Made by a program: the position numbers and the translations under genes. The notes beneath the pieces were generated by a model. That model ran no database searches, was not told the DNA's origin, and was given only the letters and a program-made list of their open reading frames with translations. Source: Cryobacterium zongtaii (GTDB taxonomy: Bacteria > Actinomycetota > Actinomycetes > Actinomycetales > Microbacteriaceae). From it: a DNA stretch of 64,000 bases. Of this stretch, positions 16,906-24,150 are shown piece by piece. The stretch's first letter is position 1; each line of letters opens with the position of its first letter. Location: positions 310,001 to 374,000 of the forward strand of contig NZ_PPXD01000026.1 in NCBI RefSeq assembly GCF_002909375.1, written 5' to 3'.

Positions 16906-18156
16906 TCAGGCCCCGGCGAAGCGGGCACTGGACAGCCGGGCGAGGGTGGCCTCGTCGACGATGGGAATGCCGTAGTCGCGGGCCTTGCGGGCCTTGCCGG
17001 AGAGTGAATCGGCGTCGGCCGCCACGAGCAGCTTGACCTTCTTGGTCACCGCCCGCCACGGCACCAGGCCGAGCTCGCGCAGCTCCCGCTCCAGTTCGCT
17101 GCGAGTGCGGCTCATCTCGCCCGTCAACACGACCAGATCGCCGGCCACCAGCACGAACTCGGCGCCGGCCGGCACCGCGACGGCCGGAGCCGGGGTCTGC
17201 TGTCGGGTCTCGTCGAGCGCCGCGGCGATGGTCGCGGTGGGAATCGCGAGGAGCATTCCCACGCTCACCAGGTCGGCGAGCTCGGCGCCGGTGAGGATGC
17301 CGTCCGACCAGGCGAGCGCGGTCAGCGCGGCGAAGTACTGCCGGTGCAGCCCCTCGCAGGTGGCCCGGTTCAGGCCGAGCTCGCCGGCCAGCCGCACCAG
17401 CGACTGGGCCTCGTGCACCGACAGCGCCCGGTCGAGCAGGCACCGATCGAGCAGGGCCAGATAGTCGACGTATTCGGCCGGGCCGGCCACATCCGGCAAC
17501 CGGGTGGTGATGCGCTCGAGGAAGGAGTCCGCGGTCATCGGGTGCGACGAGACAGTGCGGGCGCACCACGCCGTGGACGACACCACGCCGGCCGGCCAGG
17601 CCGCAGCGGCGGCAGCGGCGAGGTGCGCGAACCAGAACTCCGGCGCATCCGCCGCCTCGATGTACGCGGCGAGCAGCCGGGCGGTGGCGAGAGCGTCGAC
17701 GGAGGCCCGGTGGGCGCCAAAAAGATCAATGTCGAGGGCCGCACAGCAATCGGCGAGGGAGCGCCCCGCGCCGGGAAGGAAGTCACGGGCCAACTGCATG
17801 GTGCACAGGCTGACGATCTCGGCGGGCGCGCCATGGCCGGCGCGGCTCAGCTCGGCCAGCAGAAACCGGATGTCGAAGCTCGCGTTGTGCGCCACGAGCA
17901 CGCGGCCGCGCAGCAGCTCGATGAGCCGCGGGGCGATCTCGGCGAAGGAGGGGGCGTCGAGCACGTCGGCCGCGCGGATGCCGTGGATGTCCTGCCGGCC
18001 GAGGTCCCGGCCCGGATTGACCAGCGTCTCCCAGCGGCCCTCGATGCGGCCCCGGTCGCTGACGTGCACCACGGCGAGCTCGATGACCCTGTCGTGGTGA
18101 GCGGGAAAGAGGCCGGTGGTTTCGAAATCGATCACGGCGAAACCAGGACCGGCCAT
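16906..18156 (-). CDS. DnaQ-like 3'-5' exonuclease with middle helical domain and C-terminal BRCT
   Basis: A 416-residue protein. The N-terminal 170 residues form a DEDDh exonuclease: VIDFETTG, AHNASFDIRFLL and HRASVDALATARLL supply the acidic residues and the His. The middle (about 215-310) is helical with TerB-like features (LDRCLLDRALSVHEAQ...LTALAWSDGILT). The last 90 residues look like a BRCT domain (EFVLVAGDLVVLTGEM...KKVKLLVAADADSLSGKARKARDYGIPIVDE), as in DNA ligase. It is likely a repair or proofreading-type nuclease rather than the replicative epsilon subunit. The ATG at 18156 has GAAGGAG; an ATG-distal start is less likely. Neighbours are the array and an EEP-family gene. Confidence 0.9.
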   Translation of the reverse strand: MAGPGFAVIDFETTGLFPAHHDRVIELAVVHVSDRGRIEGRWETLVNPGRDLGRQDIHGIRAADVLDAPSFAEIAPRLIELLRGRVLVAHNASFDIRFLLAELSRAGHGAPAEIVSLCTMQLARDFLPGAGRSLADCCAALDIDLFGAHRASVDALATARLLAAYIEAADAPEFWFAHLAAAAAAAWPAGVVSSTAWCARTVSSHPMTADSFLERITTRLPDVAGPAEYVDYLALLDRCLLDRALSVHEAQSLVRLAGELGLNRATCEGLHRQYFAALTALAWSDGILTGAELADLVSVGMLLAIPTATIAAALDETRQQTPAPAVAVPAGAEFVLVAGDLVVLTGEMSRTRSELERELRELGLVPWRAVTKKVKLLVAADADSLSGKARKARDYGIPIVDEATLARLSSARFAGA

Positions 18157-18269
18157 GGGGCTCCTTCGCAATCTGTATGCCTGACTCTAGCCCGCGGGCA
18201 GGGTCGAGTGCGCCGCGGATGCGCGGCAGTGGACCGACCGGTGACCGGACGGGGTGTGGCGGGTGCCGG

Positions 18270-19001
18270 TTAGATCGAGAACTCGCCGTCGACGGGGGCC
18301 ACGGTGGCCTCCTGTGAACGCTCGGTCGGTTCGTTGGAGTACGACGAGGTGACCAGGATCGGCATGTGGTCGGAGGTGCCGCGGGGCAGGGTCTCCACGT
18401 TGTCGATGGTGAGTCCCACCGAGGTGGCCAGGTCGAAGTGGCCGCGGAAGAACTTGTACCGCGTGTAGGTACGGCTGTCGCTCAGGGTGAGGTCGTAGCC
18501 GGACTCCTTGACCTCTCTGCTGAGGTGCTTCTTGAAGATCGGGTAGTTGTAGTCGCCCACCATCAGGGTCGGCAGGTTGGGGCCGAGCACCGCCAGTTCC
18601 TCGTGTGCCGAGCGGATCTGGTTGCGCCGCAGCGAGTTCAGCGCCGTCAGCGGTGCGGCGTGGAATGACGCCACGACGAGCTCCCGCTGCGCGGCCATGT
18701 CGAACAGGCGCGTGCCGATCAGGCGTTCGTGCGCCGGCGTGAGCACCAGGTCGTGCAGCGACTTCTTGAGCGCAAAGGTCTGCGTCTTCTGGGCGGTGAA
18801 CCGGTCCCGCCGGTAATACACGGCCAGTCCCAGCCGGTTGCGGGTGGTGGAATCCGCCAGGTGCAGCAGCCCGACCTCTGCCGGCAGGGCCAAGGTGTCG
18901 CACTCCTGCAGACACAGCAGGTCGGGGTCGTACTCTTCGGCCAGGGCGATGAGTTCCCCGCTGGCACTGTTCTTGCGCAGGTTGTAGCTGATGACCTTCA
19001 C
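18270..19001 (-). CDS. Endonuclease/exonuclease/phosphatase (EEP) family protein
   Basis: A 243-residue metal-dependent phosphodiesterase fold. Motifs in order are ISYNLR at the N-terminus, LCLQECD (metal-binding Glu), VVASFHAAPLTALN, LMVGDYNYP (Asp-Asn pair) and GTSDHMPILV (Asp-His pair), which together give the EEP active site. Targets in the family range from DNA to sphingomyelin and inositol phosphates; this one has no signal peptide, so it is cytoplasmic and its substrate is open. Start is GTG 19001 with a weak AGG site. The neighbouring exonuclease is on the same strand, 113 bases downstream, without evidence of coupling. Confidence 0.88.
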   Translation of the reverse strand: MKVISYNLRKNSASGELIALAEEYDPDLLCLQECDTLALPAEVGLLHLADSTTRNRLGLAVYYRRDRFTAQKTQTFALKKSLHDLVLTPAHERLIGTRLFDMAAQRELVVASFHAAPLTALNSLRRNQIRSAHEELAVLGPNLPTLMVGDYNYPIFKKHLSREVKESGYDLTLSDSRTYTRYKFFRGHFDLATSVGLTIDNVETLPRGTSDHMPILVTSSYSNEPTERSQEATVAPVDGEFSI

Positions 19002-19149
19002 GTCAGACCTATCTCTGAATCGGTGGTAGACATCCAGCCTACTTTCGCTCGGCGGCGATTACCGCATCGAGCGACCGTGCTGGGGCACGCTGCTACCGTG
19101 TAGTCAGGCCGGCGCCCGAAACTCCGACCGCCACAGAATGGACTTACCC

Positions 19150-19359
19150 ATGAAATCCTGGTCGTTCACCACCTATACGGTCGCCGCGTTCGCGTGCAGC
19201 GGTTTCGCCGTAGCCCTCATGATCGTCAACGCCGCCACCGGCAACACCATGCTGACGACGCTGCTTCCCGTGGCGATCGGTGCGCTCGTGCTCGGCGGCA
19301 TCCTCTCGGTTCGGGCCCGCGTGCTCCGCTACCGCGGCAGGGACATCACCAAGCGCTGA
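19150..19359 (+). CDS. Small two-helix membrane protein, unknown
   Basis: About 69 residues: MKSWSFTTYTVAAFACSGFAVALMI forms the first membrane helix, TMLTTLLPVAIGALVLGGILSV the second, followed by a basic tail (RARVLRYRGRDITKR), which should face the cytoplasm. An alternative ATG at 19138 would add Met-Asp-Leu-Pro; neither start has a strong ribosome site. I do not recognise a family. It precedes the DUF4097 gene by 105 bases in the same direction. Confidence 0.6.
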   Translation: MKSWSFTTYTVAAFACSGFAVALMIVNAATGNTMLTTLLPVAIGALVLGGILSVRARVLRYRGRDITKR

Positions 19360-19464
19360 CTCTGCGGCCATATCGAGGCGCCCGCAACCCTGCTACCGTC
19401 CCGAGCACGGATGCCTCGCGCGGCCGTTCGGCGCGCCCGGCGCCGTTGACCCGGGGAGCCTGCC

Positions 19465-20295
19465 ATGACCGATACCTCAGCAGCGCCGACGCCACCGCCG
19501 ACGCCACCGCCACCGGCCGGGAAGAGCCCGACTCCCCGGTGGCGCACCCTGCTGTACATCCTGATCCCGATCGTGGGGGCGCTGCTGCTTATCGCGGCGT
19601 TCGTGGCAGCCCTGTGGGGCCGCAGCGGTCCGGTCGACCAGAGCGCCGACCTCGAAGCGGGCACCAGCCTGAGCGTGGAGTTGCCCAACGCCGTGATCGT
19701 CCTCGAACCGAGCACCGACGACGAGGTGCACGTGCGCATGACGGGGTCCTACTTCGGCAACGAGCCCACCCTCTCCGCTCGCACCGACGGCGGCGTGACC
19801 GAGGTGCGCGGCGGCTGCCGCGCCCAGTTCTTCTCCAGATGCTCCGTGACCGTGACCGTGCAACTGCCCACGGCGCTGCCGGTCACCGTAGCGGGTGAGA
19901 ACGGCCGCATCGCGGCATCCGGGCTCACCGGCCGGGTCACGCTGACCACGACCAACGGTGACATCGAGACCGACGGCACCGTGGGGCCGGTCGATCTGCA
20001 GAGCACCAACGGCGACATCCGGGTGACGGATGCCGTCTCCAAGTCCGTGGCCGCCGCCACCACCAACGGATCGGTCTCGCTGCAGTTCGTCGATGCCCCG
20101 GAGTCGGTCGAGGCCGGCAGCACAAACGGGGAGATCACCGTGTTGGTTCCCGTCGGCGGAGTCACCTACCGAGTCACCGCGCAGACCACCAACGGCACCG
20201 TGACCGACGACACCGTTCCCACCGACAGCACCTCGCGGCGCTCCATCACCGCGCGGACCACCAACGGCAGCATCACCGTCGAGGGCACCCGCTAG
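19465..20295 (+). CDS. DUF4097-type beta-solenoid membrane-anchored protein
   Basis: A 276-residue protein with a Pro/Thr-rich N-terminus, one membrane helix at about 29-51 (LLYILIPIVGALLLIAAFVAALW) and an outward-facing repetitive beta domain. The repeat unit TTNGDI/TNGS/TTNGTV returns roughly every 20-25 residues, as in DUF4097 putative adhesins. A Cys pair (GGCRAQFFSRCSV) may form a disulfide. The role of the family is not known; an envelope or stress function is inferred from topology. The ATG follows GGGGAG. The downstream MOSC gene starts 35 bases after the stop, so the two may be co-transcribed. Confidence 0.8.
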   Translation: MTDTSAAPTPPPTPPPPAGKSPTPRWRTLLYILIPIVGALLLIAAFVAALWGRSGPVDQSADLEAGTSLSVELPNAVIVLEPSTDDEVHVRMTGSYFGNEPTLSARTDGGVTEVRGGCRAQFFSRCSVTVTVQLPTALPVTVAGENGRIAASGLTGRVTLTTTNGDIETDGTVGPVDLQSTNGDIRVTDAVSKSVAAATTNGSVSLQFVDAPESVEAGSTNGEITVLVPVGGVTYRVTAQTTNGTVTDDTVPTDSTSRRSITARTTNGSITVEGTR

Positions 20296-20330
20296 TGCGG
20301 TCGCCGGGCCGGATCTGGCAGGATGGCGGC

Positions 20331-20924
20331 ATGAGCGAGCAGGCGGGCACGGCCCAGCGGGATGGCGGCACGAGCGAGCAGCAGACCGGCACGATTGTCG
20401 CGGTGAGCCGGGATGACAGGCACCGGTTCAGCAAGCCGGTGGTGCCCAGCATCCGTCTGGTGGCCGGCTACGGCATCGAGGGAGACTCGCACGCCGGGGC
20501 CACCACCCAGCACCGGTACCTGATCCGCACCGACCCGACGCGGCCCAATCTCACCCAGGTGCACCTGGTGCGCTCAGAGCTGTTCGCCGAGCTCGCCGCC
20601 GAGGGGTTCGACGTCTCCCCCGGCCAGCTCGGCGAGAACGTCACCACCGCCGGCATCGATCTGCTGGCGCTGCCGTTGGGCACCCGCCTGTACCTCGGCT
20701 CCGACGCCGCGGTCGAGGTCACCGGCATGCGCGACCCCTGCTCGATGATCGACAAGTTCCAGTCGGGCCTCAAGAAGACGCTCAAGCACACGGATGAAGC
20801 GGGCCGGATCCTGCGCAGAGCCGGAATCATGGCCGTCGTTGTCGCCGACGGCACCGTGGCTGCCGGTGACGAGCTGCGCGTGGAGCTGCCGGCCGGCGAG
20901 CCGCTTCCCCTGGGCGTCGTCTAG
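20331..20924 (+). CDS. MOSC domain protein
   Basis: A 197-residue protein with a MOSC (molybdenum cofactor sulfurase C-terminal) fold: GIEGDSHAG near the start, PGQLGENVTTAGIDLLALPLGTRLYLG in the middle, and the motif TGMRDPCSMID with the conserved Cys. MOSC proteins bind Moco or a sulfur carrier and take part in metal-sulfur cluster transfer or detoxification of N-hydroxylated compounds (YiiM group). Stand-alone length matches. ATG 20331 was chosen over an upstream in-frame start because the family similarity starts shortly after it. It converges on the DarT-like gene across a 92-base gap containing an inverted repeat. Confidence 0.88.
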   Translation: MSEQAGTAQRDGGTSEQQTGTIVAVSRDDRHRFSKPVVPSIRLVAGYGIEGDSHAGATTQHRYLIRTDPTRPNLTQVHLVRSELFAELAAEGFDVSPGQLGENVTTAGIDLLALPLGTRLYLGSDAAVEVTGMRDPCSMIDKFQSGLKKTLKHTDEAGRILRRAGIMAVVVADGTVAAGDELRVELPAGEPLPLGVV

Positions 20925-20942
20925 CGCCGGTTCCCCGCGCGC

Positions 20943-20998
20943 TGAGTTGCCGGAGAGTGCCGTTCACCGCTCCCGAAAGGGCGATGTGCGGCAACTCA
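20943..20998. repeat. Inverted repeat TGAGTTGCCG ... CGGCAACTCA between convergent genes
   Basis: Perfect 10-bp arms at 20943-20952 and 20989-20998, with a 36-base spacer that holds a smaller hairpin CCC-GAAA-GGG. It sits between the stops of the MOSC and DarT-like genes, so it could act as a bidirectional terminator; no T-run follows. Confidence 0.6.
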
Positions 20999-21016
20999 CG
21001 AGGGAACCCCGGGCGG

Positions 21017-21883
21017 CTAGAGCTCTTCGGTGGGGTGGAACCACGGCGGGTACACGGCAACCTTGGGCTTGTGACTCAGGGTGGCCAGGATCGGCTTGAC
21101 CGCATCGCGCACGCGGTCGTTGGCCACGCCGATCAGCGTGATCAGGCCGAACGGGACCTCGCCGGGCACGAGCAGCTCGGCCTTGAGGATCGCGTCGGAG
21201 TCGAGGTCGGCGCGGAGCATCTGCAGCATCCGGTCGGCCGACTCGGCCGTGGCACCGAAGCGGGTGGCGGTGAACGCGGCGTCGCCATCCGTCACGGCGA
21301 AGTGGCTGGCGGTCGGGTCGGCCGCGGCGTCGATCTGCGCGTCGAGCACCTTCTTGACCGTCGAGACCAGGATCACGAAGTCGTACGCGGCGGCGTCGTG
21401 GGCGTCGTCGGACAGGCGCGGGTCGAGCGACTGCGCGCGGATGTTCTCCCAGACCAGGGCGTTGGGCGACAGGAAGAAGGGCACGTGGTCGGCAACGGCG
21501 AGGCTGTCGGCGCCGGAGACGCGGACGTCGCGTCGGGCACTGCGGTTTTCCGGCGACGAGATGTCGACGACGGGACGGTCGGTCCAGTCGGCACTGGTGT
21601 CGGCCAGCAGCCGGCCGGTGGCGAGAATACCGGGCAGGTTGCGGATGTGGGTGAGGTGGTAGATCCGCTGCTCACCGACCTTGTCGTCGTGGCGCTTGGT
21701 GCGAGCGGTGCCCGTGGTGATCGGGGCGACGATGGTACGCAACGCCGTCGGCGCTTCGGGGGTGCGGGCTCGGCTGGCACGCGGGGCGCGGGCAGCGGGC
21801 ACGGTCGGTGCGACGGGGGCGGCGGGTGGGAAACACAGGGCGCACAGCTCCCCGTCCAGTCCGTGGATGCATTCCTCGTTCAC
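21017..21883 (-). CDS. DarT-like ssDNA thymidine ADP-ribosyltransferase (DUF4433) with N-terminal Cys/His motif
   Basis: A 288-residue protein. Residues 1-20 carry CIHGLDGELCALC, a small putative zinc-binding motif, followed by an Ala/Pro/Thr-rich linker. From about residue 70 the DarT fold is seen: RIYHLTHIRNLPGIL, HVPFFLSPNALVW, FAVTDGDAAFTATRF and AELLVPGEVPFGLI, where Glu236 is a good candidate for the catalytic glutamate. DarT toxins attach ADP-ribose to thymidine in single-stranded DNA and are normally paired with the DarG macro-domain antitoxin. No DarG lies next to it here: both flanking genes (MOSC and DedA) are unrelated. The start is GTG 21883, with AAAGG seven bases upstream. Confidence 0.83.
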   Translation of the reverse strand: MNEECIHGLDGELCALCFPPAAPVAPTVPAARAPRASRARTPEAPTALRTIVAPITTGTARTKRHDDKVGEQRIYHLTHIRNLPGILATGRLLADTSADWTDRPVVDISSPENRSARRDVRVSGADSLAVADHVPFFLSPNALVWENIRAQSLDPRLSDDAHDAAAYDFVILVSTVKKVLDAQIDAAADPTASHFAVTDGDAAFTATRFGATAESADRMLQMLRADLDSDAILKAELLVPGEVPFGLITLIGVANDRVRDAVKPILATLSHKPKVAVYPPWFHPTEEL

Positions 21884-22148
21884 AACTCAACCTTTCGTGT
21901 GCGCAGGCTCGACCACGTCGGGTTCGACGGACATGTGCCTACCTATCTAAGTTACGGTCATTTCGGCGGTCTCGGTGACACATCAAGGGCTATCCGGGGG
22001 TGATCCGGTGTCGATCCGGAACCAATCGGGTCACTGACGCCCTGACGAGGCCGCAGAACGGCTGTGCCGGCCCGGATCATCCCACCGGTGCAGGGAATCG
22101 TCCCTCCGACCGACGCGAGCGGGATCGGGCTCTCCCTACCGTGAGGAC

Positions 22149-22850
22149 ATGCCTGTTTTTGATGCCCTCAACGACCTGGTCCTCACCCTCGCCGGGTCGG
22201 CTTGGGTCTACCCTGTCGTGTTCGTCTTTGTGGTCATCGACGGCTTCTTCCCCCCGCTTCCCAGCGAGACGGTGGTCGTGGCGCTCGGCGCCCTGGCCGT
22301 CTCCACCGGCACACCGCACCCCGTCGGGCTCATCGGCGTGGCCATGGTGGGCGCGGTGCTCGGTGACAGCATTGCCTACCTGATCGGCCGCCGGATCGGC
22401 CTGACCCGCTTCGGCTGGCAGCGCCGTCCCGGCGCGGCGCGGATCGCCGACAGGGCGCGCGCGGCCCTGCTGAGCCGACCGGCATCGCTGCTGCTCACGG
22501 CCCGGTACATCCCGGTCGGCCGGGTCGCCGTGAACATGACCGCGGGCGCCACGGGCTTTCCGCCGCGCCGGTTCGTCTCGTTCGCGGCTCTCGGCGGGCT
22601 CTGCTGGGCCACATACTCGGTGCTGGTCGGAATGATCGCCGGAGCCTGGCTGCGGCACAACCCGCTGTTGGGAGCACTGCTGGCCGTGGCCGCCGCCCTG
22701 CTTCTGGGCGTTGTCATCGACGCCATCGTGCTGCGGATCGTGCGTCGGCGCACCGACCGGCGGGCCGGCATCCGCAGCGGGGGAACGCCGGCGCCGACAC
22801 CACATCGAGAGCTACTCCATCGAGAAGTCGGCGAAGTCGAAGCCGGGTGA
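22149..22850 (+). CDS. DedA-family membrane protein
   Basis: A 233-residue integral membrane protein of the DedA/VTT superfamily. Characteristic features are the re-entrant loop GFFPPLPSETVVVALGAL and the ARYIPVGRVAVNMTAG segment with the conserved Arg and Gly-Arg. At least four membrane segments follow. Members are undecaprenyl-phosphate or phospholipid flippases/translocases that support envelope integrity. The last 39 bases overlap the 3' end of the convergent cupin gene, so its basic C-terminal tail is encoded opposite the cupin's end. The 265-base gap upstream (21884-22148) shows no gene. Confidence 0.9.
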   Translation: MPVFDALNDLVLTLAGSAWVYPVVFVFVVIDGFFPPLPSETVVVALGALAVSTGTPHPVGLIGVAMVGAVLGDSIAYLIGRRIGLTRFGWQRRPGAARIADRARAALLSRPASLLLTARYIPVGRVAVNMTAGATGFPPRRFVSFAALGGLCWATYSVLVGMIAGAWLRHNPLLGALLAVAAALLLGVVIDAIVLRIVRRRTDRRAGIRSGGTPAPTPHRELLHREVGEVEAG

Positions 22851-23315
22851 CACCAGGCAACTCACCAGGGCGTCCTCCTCGCTCGGCACTGTGCGCTGCC
22901 AGACATCCGCCGGGATGATCACCTGGCTGTGTTCGCCGCGCAGCAGCCGGCCGCCCAGGACCGGGCTCGACTCGGTATCCGGCTCATCGCCGTCGCCGCC
23001 GAGTTCCAGCTGCACGGCGCCCTGACCGTTCCAGATCCAGATTTCGCTGGAGGACAGGCGGTGCCAAGCGGAGAACTCCCCGGCCGGCAGGAGAAAGTGG
23101 ATGAGCGTGGCCGCCGGCCGCACCCGTTCGGAGCCGTCGGCATCCGTGAGCGTCACCGGCACCGGCGACGTCCAGGTACGCCGGTACCAGCCGCCCTCCG
23201 GATGTGGTTCCAGACCAAGTTCGATCGCCAGCGCCGGACGCTCCAGACGTTCGATGAACTCCCCGGCGGCCGTGCGGCGGGTGGCAAGTCGGCTATTTCG
23301 GTCCTGTGCGGCCAT
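22812..23315 (-). CDS. DUF985 cupin-domain protein
   Basis: A 167-residue cupin of the DUF985 group: LGLEPHPEGGWYRRTW, TLIHFLLPAGEFSAWHRLSSSEIWIWNGQG (metal-type His and Glu), and the C-terminal LVSCLVSPGFDFADFSM that is almost invariant in the family. Enzymatic activity is not established for the family. The ATG has GGGAGA upstream. Its 3' end overlaps the DedA gene by 39 bases, tail to tail, which makes transcriptional interference or an antisense effect possible. The upstream side (23316-23441) holds a long inverted repeat. Confidence 0.9.
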   Translation of the reverse strand: MAAQDRNSRLATRRTAAGEFIERLERPALAIELGLEPHPEGGWYRRTWTSPVPVTLTDADGSERVRPAATLIHFLLPAGEFSAWHRLSSSEIWIWNGQGAVQLELGGDGDEPDTESSPVLGGRLLRGEHSQVIIPADVWQRTVPSEEDALVSCLVSPGFDFADFSME

Positions 23316-23349
23316 CAGAAGTCTCCCTGGTGTCGAGGGTGCGGAGGAT

Positions 23350-23441
23350 GCATAACTCCTGCAATTCTCCCCGCCCGCCGACGTCCGCCGCGTCAGTCCA
23401 CTGATGCCGGGTCGGCGCCTGGAATCCAGCAGGAGTTATGC
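23350..23441. repeat. Long inverted repeat with GCATAACTCCTGC arms (family B, full copy)
   Basis: Perfect 13-bp arms, GCATAACTCCTGC at 23350-23362 and GCAGGAGTTATGC at 23429-23441, with a 66-base spacer containing inner arms CGCCGAC/GTCGGCG. The right arm touches the stop codon of the GAP-family gene. A degenerate copy lies at 48894-48985 and a half copy at 40461-40475. Confidence 0.75.
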
Positions 23442-24128
23442 TCAGCGCAGCAGCTGGCCGGCATACTCGCTGAGTCCGGCCAGCACCAGGAACACGCCCA
23501 GCAGCAACACCGTGATCACCGTGATCACCGGCATGTTGCGCACCAACCAGCCGCGCAGGCGCACCAGCTTCTCCCGCACCGCAGGGCCACCGAACGCGTA
23601 CGCCAGCACCGGGCCGAGCATGGTGATGGACGCCAGCGCGGTGAACAGGGCCACCGAGACCACGATGCCGGTGGGGTCGCTGTGGGCGCCCAGGATCACC
23701 ACCCCGGCGGCGGCCGCCATGACCAGGTTCTTCGGCCGGAACGCGGCGTAACCGACCCCGATGATGGTCGCCCGTGCCGGGGTCAGCCGGTCCAGCGCGC
23801 TCAGCCAGCGCGGCAGCGGTACCTCCGCGTCGGGCCGCGGGCGGTCGTGCCACTGCACCAGGCCCAGCACGATCAGGGCGATACCGAGCAGCAGCGGCAC
23901 CGCCACCTGCAGGGTGCGGGTGCCGGCCGACCTGTCGTGCGGCAGCAGCGATGACAGCAGCGCCAGCAGGGTGGCCGAGAACAGCACCCCGAGAAACCAG
24001 CCGATGCTGAACCCCGCAGCCGCCTTGAACCCGTCGGGGGCGAGCAGGATCAGCAGCAGCCCCGCCAGCGGCAGCGGGCTGAGCGCGATGGTCAACGCCA
24101 GCGGCAAGAGCTGTCCCCACTCGTTCAC
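23442..24128 (-). CDS. GAP/Sap-type (sulfolipid/peptidoglycolipid addressing) membrane protein
   Basis: A 228-residue protein with six hydrophobic segments and a LysE-like layout: LALTIALSPLPLAGLLLILLAP at the N-terminus, then GFSIGWFLGVLFSATLL, VGYAAFRPKNLVMAAAAGV and a C-terminal VITVITVLLLGVFLVLAGL. The GAP family is required for export of glycolipids in mycobacteria; in this lineage the cargo is unknown. Start is GTG 24128 with GGAG nine bases upstream. The 22-base gap from the cardiolipin synthase stop suggests a two-gene operon (cls upstream, GAP downstream), which would fit a lipid-envelope role. Confidence 0.82.
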   Translation of the reverse strand: MNEWGQLLPLALTIALSPLPLAGLLLILLAPDGFKAAAGFSIGWFLGVLFSATLLALLSSLLPHDRSAGTRTLQVAVPLLLGIALIVLGLVQWHDRPRPDAEVPLPRWLSALDRLTPARATIIGVGYAAFRPKNLVMAAAAGVVILGAHSDPTGIVVSVALFTALASITMLGPVLAYAFGGPAVREKLVRLRGWLVRNMPVITVITVLLLGVFLVLAGLSEYAGQLLR

Positions 24129-24150
24129 CCGCGCTCCTCCCCTACTCCAG

